Below, piece by piece: positions 7,921-17,889 of a stretch of 64,000 bases of DNA; within the stretch, counting starts at the first letter, position 1, and each line of letters starts with the position of its first letter. The translations under genes were made by a program, and so were the position numbers. The notes under the pieces were generated by a model. The model did no database searches. It was not told the DNA's origin and saw only the letters and a program-made list of their open reading frames with translations. The DNA is taken from the NCBI RefSeq assembly GCF_025628935.1, contig NZ_JAOTIS010000012.1:28217-92216 (forward strand). Reading direction: 5' to 3'. The DNA is from Macrococcus capreoli (GTDB lineage Bacteria; Bacillota; Bacilli; Staphylococcales; Staphylococcaceae).

Positions 7921-9843
7921 TTATTTACTTTTTCTCTCTTTGACTTTCTTATAAATAACAAAACCTAATGGTGGTATTTTCCCCTGGATTGAATGACTTA
8001 AACCATGCATCGGATGAGGTTGACTAAATAAATACTTTGATATGATCTGGTTTGAACCACCATACTGCTTCGCATCAGAATTAAATAATTCACGATATTT
8101 ACCAGGATGTGTCACACCGACTTTGAAGTCATAATACACTTCAGGTGAAAAATTTAATACAATTACTAATTCCGTACCATCCGCAGCGCGCCTAATATAA
8201 CTTAATATACGTTGTTCATGATTATCTGCATCAATCCATTGAAAGCCTTTCGGGTCATAATCGAGTTCAAATAATGCTTTCTCTCTCAAATAAAGCTGAT
8301 TAACGTCTCGAATAAATGTACGCAGCCCATCATGAATCGGATATTTCAATAAGAACCAATCGACTTGTTCCTTATCTTTCCATTCAGCATACATACCAAT
8401 TTCACTACCCATAAAGTTTAACTTCTTACCAGGTTGTGTTAACTGATATCCATAGAGCAAACGATATTGTGCAAATTTACGCCATTCATCCCCAGGCATC
8501 TTATCAAGCATTGATAATTTACCATGCACAACTTCATCATGTGAAAACGGTAAAATATAATGTTCATTATAGCGATACATCATCGGGAAATTTAAATGTG
8601 TATGATGCGCCTGACGCGCTTCCGGTACTATTTCGAAATAATCCAGCGTATCATGCATATATCCTAAATCCCATTTATAATCGAAGCCAAAGCCGCCTTC
8701 TGATACAGGTGTCGTAATAGAAGTAATATCTGAGGAATCTTCCGCAATCATAATCGCATGCGGTGCGTTATAATGAATCTCCTGATTCAACTTCTTAATA
8801 AAAGCGACCGCTTCTTTATGTTCACTCGTACCATCTTCATTAAAGATTTGTTCACCCGGTTCAAAATTCTCGAAATTTAAATCGGTCATACTATGCACTG
8901 CATCAACGCGTAATCCATCAATATGATATTCATTCAACCAGAACAATGCATTTGAAATTAAGAAACTCTGTACTTCCGTACGACCAAAATCAAATGTTAA
9001 CGTGCCCCAGTTACGTTTCTCAGCACGGTATGGATCTGGATGTTCAAATAATGGTGTTCCGTCAAACATACGCAATCCGTGATCATCTTTACAAAAATGT
9101 GCAGGTACCCAGTCTAAAATGACGCCAATACCTTTCTGATGACATTGATCAACAAAATATTTGAAGTCTTGTGGTGTTCCGTAACGTGACGTCGGCGCGT
9201 AATAACCAGTCACTTGATACCCCCAGCTTAAATCAAATGGATGCTCAGTCACGGGCATGATTTCAATATGGGTATACCCCATAGTTTTCACATATGGAAT
9301 CAACGCTTCTGCCATTTCACGATACGTATAGTACGTTTTGTCAGTATATGAGTCTATCGTATCTTTATCTGTACGTTCGATGTCATGCTTCTTCCATGTA
9401 CCTAAATGTACTTCGTATATATTCATCGGGCGTGCCAGATGTTGATTTACCTGTTGCTGTTTCATCCATCGGGCATCGTTCCAGTCATAATCGATATTAC
9501 GTACGATGGATGCCGTTCGTGGTCTCTTTTCAGCGTAGAATGCGTAAGGGTCCGCTTTTAAAAATGACGGCCCTGTATGAGGTGTTATACGATATTTGTA
9601 TACGGTATGCTCTTTGACTTTAAATGTTCCCGTAAATAAACCACTCTCTTCAACGCGCTTTAGTTCAAAATCTTTACCCGTCCAATTATTCTCATTTAGA
9701 GCGACTGCAACTGATACAGCGTTTGGCGCCCATACCGTAAATGTTGTTGCATGCGCTGCTTTATCATAATGTGCGCCTAAAAATGAGTATGATTTGTAAT
9801 GTGTGCCTTGATGAAATAAAAACTTATCTAAATCTGTTATCAT
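7921..9843 (-). CDS. glgB: 1,4-alpha-glucan branching enzyme (GH13)
   Basis: GlgB cuts alpha-1,4 chains and rejoins them through alpha-1,6 bonds, making glycogen branches. The 640-residue protein has an N-terminal CBM48-like module (about 20-110) and a GH13 barrel. The catalytic residues are Asp314 (GLRVDAVHSM), Glu368 (MIAEDS) and the transition-state Asp436 (FSHDEVVHGK). The C-terminal all-beta domain ends with a lysine-rich tail. It is the first gene of the operon, with AGGGGTG before the ATG. Its upstream region is shared with the divergent pullulanase gene. Confidence 0.97.
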   Translation of the reverse strand: MITDLDKFLFHQGTHYKSYSFLGAHYDKAAHATTFTVWAPNAVSVAVALNENNWTGKDFELKRVEESGLFTGTFKVKEHTVYKYRITPHTGPSFLKADPYAFYAEKRPRTASIVRNIDYDWNDARWMKQQQVNQHLARPMNIYEVHLGTWKKHDIERTDKDTIDSYTDKTYYTYREMAEALIPYVKTMGYTHIEIMPVTEHPFDLSWGYQVTGYYAPTSRYGTPQDFKYFVDQCHQKGIGVILDWVPAHFCKDDHGLRMFDGTPLFEHPDPYRAEKRNWGTLTFDFGRTEVQSFLISNALFWLNEYHIDGLRVDAVHSMTDLNFENFEPGEQIFNEDGTSEHKEAVAFIKKLNQEIHYNAPHAIMIAEDSSDITSITTPVSEGGFGFDYKWDLGYMHDTLDYFEIVPEARQAHHTHLNFPMMYRYNEHYILPFSHDEVVHGKLSMLDKMPGDEWRKFAQYRLLYGYQLTQPGKKLNFMGSEIGMYAEWKDKEQVDWFLLKYPIHDGLRTFIRDVNQLYLREKALFELDYDPKGFQWIDADNHEQRILSYIRRAADGTELVIVLNFSPEVYYDFKVGVTHPGKYRELFNSDAKQYGGSNQIISKYLFSQPHPMHGLSHSIQGKIPPLGFVIYKKVKERKSK

Positions 9844-10052
9844 CCGTTCACCCCTAACAGGCTTATTCTCTATACAACATTTATTATATGATAATTTTGT
9901 AAAAATTACGTCAATTAGTGTAAATTAACGCTAAGATATCTTTACAACTTTGTTAACATGTATAGAGATAAGCACGTTCACTTGAATTTATTATTTGTTC
10001 TTCTCTTCAGTATACATCTGTTTTCACTTTTTTAGTAACAATATCATTTTAG

Positions 10053-10081
10053 TTACTTCAAGTATCAAGAAGCGTTATAAT
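10053..10081 (+). promoter_or_regulatory. Promoter of the pullulanase gene
   Basis: TTACTT (10053-10058) and a perfect TATAAT (10076-10081) are separated by 17 bp. Initiation about seven bases downstream would give a leader of only some 14 nt, which would still include the AGGAGG ribosome binding site at 10091-10096. Confidence 0.65.
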
Positions 10082-10101
10082 GAATGTGACAGGAGGTTCT
10101 T

Positions 10102-12177
10102 ATGAACACAGCATATATCGATGACTTTAATCTCATCACATTACATTATGACTCTATTGAAAAGCCGCATGAATACTTTAAGTCGATACAACTTGTAAGT
10201 AATAAATATGTTCATGACTTAGATTTATTTGACGTCATTCATTTAGATCATCAATCTTATTATAAATTTCATACTGATCGCCCACTTGAAATTTCCGATA
10301 AATTCTTTATTCATATCGGACAAATAAAAATACCTGTCCTGCTTGGAACGGTGACACAAACCGAGGCATTTGAAAAACGTTTCGATGCACGCCATCATGA
10401 ACTCGGTGCTGTCGTTCGTGATAATAAAACAACTTTTACTGTGTGGTCACCTGTTGCCAAAGTGATCAAATTGAATATCAATGATAAAGTGCATACGATG
10501 GAGAAATTATCTGATGGTGCGCATCGTATCACGTTATATGGTAATTACCATTTACAAAGTTATCATTATGATGCTTACATCAATCACCAATGGATTCAGG
10601 TCAATGACCCGTATTCTAAAGGACTCACTGTAAATAGTACAGAGTCAGTCGTCATTGACTTTAATAAGACGCATGTTGAAGGGTTTCTGGAGACGAGACG
10701 ACCAGAAACGATGCAAAAAGATGCCATTATATATGAAGTGCACGTGCGTGATATTACGATGCACCCTAATAGTGGTGTATCACCTCATAAAAAAGGAAAA
10801 CTACTCGGTTTAATTGAACCGAATACGTCAACACAATCAGGTGAATCAACAGGCTTTGATTATATTACACGCCTCGGCATCACCCACGTAGAATTACTAC
10901 CGATTAATGACTTTGCACGCGTAGATGATATTGAGTTTGAAAAGGCATATAACTGGGGTTATGATCCTGAATATTTTCAAACGATTGATGGTAGTTACTC
11001 AACACAACCTGCAAACGCAGCATATCGTATACAGGAATTAAAACAAGTTGTGAAAGTATTCCATGAACAAGGGATTAGCGTCATCTTAGATGTTGTCTTT
11101 AATCATGTATACAATATGCCTTCATCACCATTTGAAAAGTTAGTACCAGGCTACTACTTTAGATATCATGGTGATGGTAGTGTAAGTAATGGAACGGGTG
11201 TTGGCAATGATACGAAGACAGAGCGTATTATGATGCGTAAATTCTTTGTTGATACGATTAAATATTATATTCATGAATTTAAAATTGATGGCTTCCGCTT
11301 TGATTTAATGGGAACGATTGATATTGAAACGATGCAGCAAATTAAGTCGATCGTCATGGCAGACAATCCGAATGCGTTTCTGTTAGGAGAAGGCTGGGAT
11401 TTAGCGACAGCTATGCCGAAAGAAATGAAAACAACACATGTGAATGCATGGCGTGTGCCTGAAATCCATTTCTTTAATGATTACTTTAGAGATACATTAA
11501 AAGGTAATAATTTTAATTTAATGGATCGTGGATACTTTAATGGTGGAGGTAAATATTACGAGCGCATGTTTAACCTCTTTATCGCGCGCGGCAATGAACT
11601 GCCAATCTCCCAAACAGTAAACTACGTTGAAGTGCATGATAATCATACATTATTTGATCGCATTAATTATACGAGTAAAAAAACACTCGAAGAAAAAAAT
11701 AAAATTCATCAACTGGCAACTATCTTCACAATTTTTGCATTGGGGACACCGTTTTTACATGCCGGTCAGGAATTTTATCGTACGAAACATGGTCATGGTA
11801 ATACGTACAATTTAAGTGACTTTATTAATCGCATTGACTGGAATCGACGTATTAAATATCAGCCCGATATTGAGCGTATTAAACAAGCGATTCATATTAG
11901 AAATACACATCGTATATTTAGAACGAAAAATATCGAAACAATTCGTCAGCGTGTATTGCCTATTGAACTTGAGCATCCGTTATTTGGCGTACTATTATTT
12001 GATACAAAGTCAGAATTAATCTTACTGTTCAATCCGACAGCATTACATCATATCGTAAATTTACCACGACTCGGAGAATATGAAGTGTTATTATCTAACC
12101 ATTTAGAAGGGACACGTATTAAACATTTTTATAATTTGTCCCCTTTTGAATATGTCGTATTAAAGAAACGTTTATAA
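10102..12177 (+). CDS. pulA: Type I pullulanase, intracellular
   Basis: This 691-residue GH13 enzyme hydrolyses alpha-1,6 branch points. The type I pullulanase signature YNWGYDP is present at about 282-288. The catalytic residues are Asp401 (GFRFDLMG), Glu430 (LLGEGWD) and Asp513 (EVHDNHT). A CBM48-like module precedes the barrel (FTVWSPVAK near 112). There is no signal peptide, so it should act in the cytoplasm on glycogen or imported maltodextrins. That is the role GlgX fills elsewhere, and no glgX is seen here. AGGAGG precedes the ATG. It is divergent from glgB and followed by pgcA. Confidence 0.95.
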   Translation: MNTAYIDDFNLITLHYDSIEKPHEYFKSIQLVSNKYVHDLDLFDVIHLDHQSYYKFHTDRPLEISDKFFIHIGQIKIPVLLGTVTQTEAFEKRFDARHHELGAVVRDNKTTFTVWSPVAKVIKLNINDKVHTMEKLSDGAHRITLYGNYHLQSYHYDAYINHQWIQVNDPYSKGLTVNSTESVVIDFNKTHVEGFLETRRPETMQKDAIIYEVHVRDITMHPNSGVSPHKKGKLLGLIEPNTSTQSGESTGFDYITRLGITHVELLPINDFARVDDIEFEKAYNWGYDPEYFQTIDGSYSTQPANAAYRIQELKQVVKVFHEQGISVILDVVFNHVYNMPSSPFEKLVPGYYFRYHGDGSVSNGTGVGNDTKTERIMMRKFFVDTIKYYIHEFKIDGFRFDLMGTIDIETMQQIKSIVMADNPNAFLLGEGWDLATAMPKEMKTTHVNAWRVPEIHFFNDYFRDTLKGNNFNLMDRGYFNGGGKYYERMFNLFIARGNELPISQTVNYVEVHDNHTLFDRINYTSKKTLEEKNKIHQLATIFTIFALGTPFLHAGQEFYRTKHGHGNTYNLSDFINRIDWNRRIKYQPDIERIKQAIHIRNTHRIFRTKNIETIRQRVLPIELEHPLFGVLLFDTKSELILLFNPTALHHIVNLPRLGEYEVLLSNHLEGTRIKHFYNLSPFEYVVLKKRL

Positions 12178-12198
12178 TCAATTATCAGATAAATTAAT

Positions 12199-12212
12199 TG
12201 TAAACGGCATCA
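12199..12212 (+). promoter_or_regulatory. Candidate CcpA cre site upstream of pgcA
   Basis: TGTAAACGGCATCA differs at one position from the cre consensus TGWNANCGNTNNCA. It lies in the 81-bp gap between pulA and pgcA. The overlapping TTGTAA could be a -35, with TTTAATA as -10 about 18 bp downstream. If CcpA binds here it would repress pgcA under glucose excess. This is consensus matching only. Confidence 0.4.
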
Positions 12213-12258
12213 TGAACATGCTTTAATAAAGAAGAGAAAACTTAAGGAGATGGAAGAG

Positions 12259-13911
12259 ATGTCAGTACGTGAATTATGGGAATCAAATTTAGAAAATAGT
12301 TTAATCACTGAAGCAGCATATTCAGCAACGTCTGAAGCTTTAAAAGAAGACGGATATGTTGGAGCACTTGCATTCGGTACAGCAGGTATTCGTGGGAAAA
12401 TTGGTTTAGGGCCAAATCGACTTAATAAATTTACAGTACAAAAAGTAGCAACGGGATTAGCGCAATATTTAAATGAAGTGAAACAAGATGCGACCGTTGT
12501 AATCGCCTATGATACACGTCATTTTTCACCAGAATTTTGTGATGTCATTGCCTGCGTGTTAGGAAGTTACGGTGTAAAAACATATATCTTTGACCGTTAT
12601 CATACAACACCTGAATTATCATTCTGCGTAAGACATTTACAAACGGATGCTGGTGTCATGATTACTGCCAGTCATAATCCTCCTGAATATAACGGAATTA
12701 AGATTTACGGCCCGGACGGTGGACAATTAGCACTGGAAGGTGCTGCTAAAGTAAGTGGTTATATTGATAAAATCAATGATGTATTTCATTTGCAAACTGA
12801 AGATAAACAAACATTAATAGACAAAGGTTTAATCGAAATTGTAGATAATCAGGTTATTGAAGCATACAAAAAAGAAGTATTAAACTTAGTAAATTCAATC
12901 CCAGCGTCTGACTTAAAAGTAGTCTTTACAAGTTTACACGGTACGAGTGTTCCGATTGTACCTGAAATGTTAGATGCATTAAACTTTACACAATATGAAG
13001 TTGTTAAAGAACAAGCGATACCCGATGCTAACTTCTCATCTGTGAAATCTGCCAATCCAGAAGATCACGATGCATTTGATATGGCGATTGACTATGCGAG
13101 AAAAAGTAACGCTGACTTACTGATTGCAACTGATCCAGATGCAGACAGAATGGGAATTGTAGCGCATGTTGATGGTGAATTCCACTACTTTAACGGCAAC
13201 CAGATTGGTGCGTTATTATTAAATTACCGCATTCAATCTACACAAAATGTTAGTAACCGTGCAGCAGTGAAATCAATTGTGACGAGTGAATTAGGCCGCA
13301 TTATTGCTGAACAGAATCAAGTTAAAATGTTTGATGTATTAACAGGCTTTAAATTTATCGCTGAAAAAATTGCGTCATTTGAAGCAAATCATGATTACAA
13401 TTATATATTTGGATATGAAGAAAGTTATGGCTTTATGGCCGGTCCATTTGTCCGTGACAAAGATGCCGTTCAAATTGTGCCGTTAATCATCAAATATGCA
13501 AGTGAACTGAAAAATGAAGGTAAAACGATAGTGGATGCAATGAATGAAATTTATGTGCAATACGGAAAATATCAGGAAAAGTTATTCTCGCATACATTTG
13601 AAGGACAAGCTGGGAAAGCTAAAATTGATGCCATTATGGCCAATTATCGAAATAACCAACCGACTGAAATTGCAGGTCTGAAAGTTATTAAAACAGACGA
13701 CTACGAAGCTCAAACAAGCACTTCGGCAGACGGTGTTACGCCAATTGACTTACCGAAAGCAAACGTATTAAAGTTCTACTTTGAAGAAGGCTGGGTTGCA
13801 TTACGCCCTTCTGGTACGGAACCAAAAATAAAATTATATGTATCACTTATTACAGAAGACATTGATGCCATTGCTGAAAAAATGAATGCAGCGATCTTTA
13901 ATGACAAATAA
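12259..13911 (+). CDS. pgcA: Alpha-phosphoglucomutase
   Basis: PgcA interconverts glucose 1-phosphate and glucose 6-phosphate, linking glycogen turnover to glycolysis and to UDP-glucose and glycolipid synthesis. The active-site phosphoserine loop TASHNPPEYNG (Ser about 138) and the metal loop DPDADRMG are intact. The C-terminal phosphate-binding RPSGTEPK is also present. An in-frame ATG at 12250 directly abuts the AAGGAG ribosome binding site. The ATG at 12259 has proper spacing and is taken as the start, giving 550 residues. A strong terminator follows the stop. Confidence 0.95.
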   Translation: MSVRELWESNLENSLITEAAYSATSEALKEDGYVGALAFGTAGIRGKIGLGPNRLNKFTVQKVATGLAQYLNEVKQDATVVIAYDTRHFSPEFCDVIACVLGSYGVKTYIFDRYHTTPELSFCVRHLQTDAGVMITASHNPPEYNGIKIYGPDGGQLALEGAAKVSGYIDKINDVFHLQTEDKQTLIDKGLIEIVDNQVIEAYKKEVLNLVNSIPASDLKVVFTSLHGTSVPIVPEMLDALNFTQYEVVKEQAIPDANFSSVKSANPEDHDAFDMAIDYARKSNADLLIATDPDADRMGIVAHVDGEFHYFNGNQIGALLLNYRIQSTQNVSNRAAVKSIVTSELGRIIAEQNQVKMFDVLTGFKFIAEKIASFEANHDYNYIFGYEESYGFMAGPFVRDKDAVQIVPLIIKYASELKNEGKTIVDAMNEIYVQYGKYQEKLFSHTFEGQAGKAKIDAIMANYRNNQPTEIAGLKVIKTDDYEAQTSTSADGVTPIDLPKANVLKFYFEEGWVALRPSGTEPKIKLYVSLITEDIDAIAEKMNAAIFNDK

Positions 13912-13962
13912 AAAAACCCAACCGCCAATTCAATTCGAATTGAATTAGCGGTTGGGTTTTTT
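13912..13962. terminator. Strong bidirectional terminator after pgcA
   Basis: AACCCAACCGC pairs with GCGGTTGGGTT. The stem continues into an inner palindrome AATTCAATT / AATTGAATT with only one mismatch between the two parts. It is flanked by A and T runs on opposite sides, so it should work in both directions. Confidence 0.9.
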
Positions 13963-13984
13963 ATTGTCAAAGCGCATCGAAAAC

Positions 13985-14110
13985 AGCCTCTAAACGGCAT
14001 CTCATGAGCAGACGCCCGTCAAACTTCAACAAATCCTTCAAAATCAAAGCGTGATTTTTCGGCTTTGTTTCCAGTTTGCATGCGTCTAAACGCTCATTCG
14101 ATAGCCTCTC
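13985..14110 (-). repeat. Structured intergenic repeat, copy 1
   Basis: Read on the minus strand, it starts with GAGAGGCTATCGAA directly after the TAG stop of the membrane protein gene and ends near GAGATGCCGTTTAGAGGCT. A second copy lies at 52172-52319. The interior folds into a nested hairpin: TGAGC/GCTCA, AGACGC/GCGTCT, CAAACT/AGTTTG, ACAAA/TTTGT and AAAATC/GATTTT, from outside to inside. The central 60 bases align with the other copy without gaps. Base changes between the copies are largely paired, which supports a conserved fold. Confidence 0.85.
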
Positions 14111-14833
14111 CTATTTTAAATACATAAACTTAAAGAAATTCAGCCACTCTATATCTTTTGCGATGAATAAATAAATCACCATTATGATAATAAAGGTAAT
14201 ATGCAGCGGAAATACATCTATTTCAACATTATTCATTTCACGATACGTTGCAAACAATTTAAGCGGGATCGTCATAATAATTAAGAAACGAATTAAATAG
14301 AAGATGATCGCACTCTCAGGCGTAATAAACAACGCAATATATTCGAATATGATAAACACATTATATATCGTATAATAACTAATCGTATCCACAAATACTT
14401 TATAAAAATTATTCGTTCGATTGAGTGCTACCATTTGTATTAAATATGTCATAATACACGATAGTATGGTAAAAGTAGCACCACTCACAACCATTTTTAA
14501 TCCTGCATTCATACTTAACGGTGTTGTATGAAATGTACCTAATATAAAGATAAGCAACAAATATAATAAAAAATTTGTAAACGCGAAGAAAAAATATTTA
14601 CCACTTTTCGGATTGTCTATTATTTTATTCGGCATCATTATCGTACGATAAACATAATTAATAAACGAATCAATATGATAGTCGAATTCTTTAATCGGTT
14701 TCTTCACTTGTGCAATCAATTTATTTTTTGTGAATTTTTCTTTCTTCACATTTTCAGTATCCAGTCTTTTCTTCTCTGCTATTGATTGTGGGTTCTTTAT
14801 AAATTTATTAATATGACTCCATTTATCCGCCAT
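14111..14833 (-). CDS. Uncharacterised membrane protein
   Basis: I do not recognise this 240-residue protein. A charged, lysine-rich N-terminal region of about 80 residues should be cytoplasmic. It is followed by about five hydrophobic segments (near 83-101, 110-130, 148-168, 172-192 and 213-231). The arrangement resembles Yip1-like or DUF-type small integral proteins with a soluble head, but no family motif is evident. GAGGTG precedes the ATG. It is the only gene between pgcA and the end of the pyr operon, and the structured repeat begins immediately after its stop codon. Confidence 0.75.
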   Translation of the reverse strand: MADKWSHINKFIKNPQSIAEKKRLDTENVKKEKFTKNKLIAQVKKPIKEFDYHIDSFINYVYRTIMMPNKIIDNPKSGKYFFFAFTNFLLYLLLIFILGTFHTTPLSMNAGLKMVVSGATFTILSCIMTYLIQMVALNRTNNFYKVFVDTISYYTIYNVFIIFEYIALFITPESAIIFYLIRFLIIMTIPLKLFATYREMNNVEIDVFPLHITFIIIMVIYLFIAKDIEWLNFFKFMYLK

Positions 14834-14844
14834 CTATTTCACCT

Positions 14845-14885
14845 CAAAAAAAGCCGTCTAATGTAATTATACATTAAACAGCTTT
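14845..14885 (-). terminator. Terminator of the pyr operon
   Basis: After the pyrE stop codon the minus strand forms AAGCTGTTTAATGTA / TACATTAGACGGCTT with mismatches in the lower stem, followed by a run of seven T residues. Confidence 0.85.
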
Positions 14886-14893
14886 ATATCACA

Positions 14894-15505
14894 TTATAAT
14901 GCGTCGCGCCATGCAATTAATCCTTCAATATCGCTCGCTTCAATTTTTTGCAAATCTTTTGCAACATGAATTAACGTATCGAAGTCGCTAAGCGTATAGT
15001 ATGGATAGCCGCTTTCTGCTAAGCGTTCTTTCCCTTTCGTTAATTGATAACTAAAAATGGCTACAATCCCTAATACGTCAGCACCATGAGCTTTTAAAGC
15101 ATCTGCCGCTTCGATTGCAGAACCACCAGTAGAAATTAAATCTTCTACAACAACAACTTTTTGTCCCGGTTCAACTTTACCTTCAATTTGATTGCCTTTA
15201 CCGTGTTTCTTACTAGATGATCTTACGTAACTCATCGGTAAATTCATCTTTTGAGATACAAATGCTGCGTGTGGAATACCAGCTGTTGCAGTACCCGCTA
15301 ACACTTCTACATCACTGAAATGTGTTTCAATCAATGACTTTAAACCTTCAGCAATTTCGTCGCGAACTGCTGGATAACTCATCGTTAAACGGTTATCGCA
15401 ATAGATCGGGCTTTTAATCCCCGATGACCAAGTGAACATGTCATTCGGTTGAAGTGATACTGCTTCAATTTCTAATAATGATTTCGCTATTTGCTCATTT
15501 AACAT
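14894..15505 (-). CDS. pyrE: Orotate phosphoribosyltransferase
   Basis: PyrE joins orotate to PRPP to form OMP, step five of UMP synthesis. The PRPP-binding motif [14 protein letters not shown] is intact, and the 203-residue length is normal. The start overlaps the pyrF 3' end by 11 bp and the upstream ribosome binding site is weak, which points to translational coupling. It is the last gene of the operon. Confidence 0.97.
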   Translation of the reverse strand: MLNEQIAKSLLEIEAVSLQPNDMFTWSSGIKSPIYCDNRLTMSYPAVRDEIAEGLKSLIETHFSDVEVLAGTATAGIPHAAFVSQKMNLPMSYVRSSSKKHGKGNQIEGKVEPGQKVVVVEDLISTGGSAIEAADALKAHGADVLGIVAIFSYQLTKGKERLAESGYPYYTLSDFDTLIHVAKDLQKIEASDIEGLIAWRDAL

Positions 15506-16196
15506 GATTTTCCCACGCTTTCTTAATTTGATAATATTTCTCTACTGGATTGCTATCTTGTGTAATAGAACGGCCTACAACGATATGAGTTGAGCCATTC
15601 TCTTTTGCAAATTCAGGTGTTGCAACACGGACTTGATCCCCTACTGCATCTGTTAAAGTACGAATACCAGGCGTTACTTTTAAGAAGTCTTCACCTAATG
15701 CTTCACGTAACATCTTACTTTCGTTTGCTGAGCATACTACACCATCAAGTCCCGCATCACGCGTTAACGTTGCATAATGTAATATACATTCATCGATTGA
15801 AAGTGGAATACGTTGCTCTTGCTGCATCACTTCCTGTGACGTACTTGTCAGTTGCGTCACAGCGATGAGTTTTGCATCACTTCCTGCGTCACGTAATCCT
15901 TGCATTGCTTCACTCATCATCTTTTTACCGCCTGCTGCATGGACATTGACCATTTGAATATCTAACTTACCTAAACCTAGCATTGCTTGGCGGACAGTAT
16001 TCGGGATGTCATACAACTTTAAATCTAAAAATATTTCATGACCTTGATGACGTATCGCTTTCACAATTTCCGGGCCGTTTTGCATAAATAATTCCATTCC
16101 GATTTTTACAAATAACGGTTCTTCAAACGGTTTTAAAAATGCATTTACTTCATCCATATTTTTAAAATCTAATGCAATAATCGGTTTATGAAACAT
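15495..16196 (-). CDS. pyrF: Orotidine 5'-phosphate decarboxylase
   Basis: PyrF decarboxylates OMP to UMP, the last step of the pathway. The catalytic DxKxxD array is Asp58, Lys60 and Asp63 in [11 protein letters not shown]. The 233 residues fit the short bacterial class I form. GGAGG precedes the ATG. The gene sits directly after pyrD (1 bp apart) and overlaps pyrE. Confidence 0.97.
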   Translation of the reverse strand: MFHKPIIALDFKNMDEVNAFLKPFEEPLFVKIGMELFMQNGPEIVKAIRHQGHEIFLDLKLYDIPNTVRQAMLGLGKLDIQMVNVHAAGGKKMMSEAMQGLRDAGSDAKLIAVTQLTSTSQEVMQQEQRIPLSIDECILHYATLTRDAGLDGVVCSANESKMLREALGEDFLKVTPGIRTLTDAVGDQVRVATPEFAKENGSTHIVVGRSITQDSNPVEKYYQIKKAWENHVK

Positions 16197-17878
<1,682 letters not shown>

Positions 17879-17889
17879 CGTGATCCCTC

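Noticed and set aside
9883..9914. glgB promoter from TTGACG and TATAAT on the minus strand
   Set aside because: The two elements are 20 bp apart, too far for a standard promoter, and other pairings in this AT-rich gap are no better. The true promoter cannot be chosen by eye.
9919..9936. cre-like TGTAAATTAACGCTAA in the glgB-pulA gap
   Set aside because: The half-sites have the wrong spacing, with no CG at the centre.
10065..10079. cre-like AGAAGCGTTATA overlapping the pullulanase -10
   Set aside because: It lacks the TG at the left end and the C at the right end of the consensus; three mismatches are too many.
13985..14107. Open frame through repeat copy 1 (about 45 codons starting RLSNERL)
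   Set aside because: It has no start codon or ribosome binding site, it is closed by a stop just upstream, and the same frame is interrupted in copy 2. Structure, not peptide, is what both copies share.
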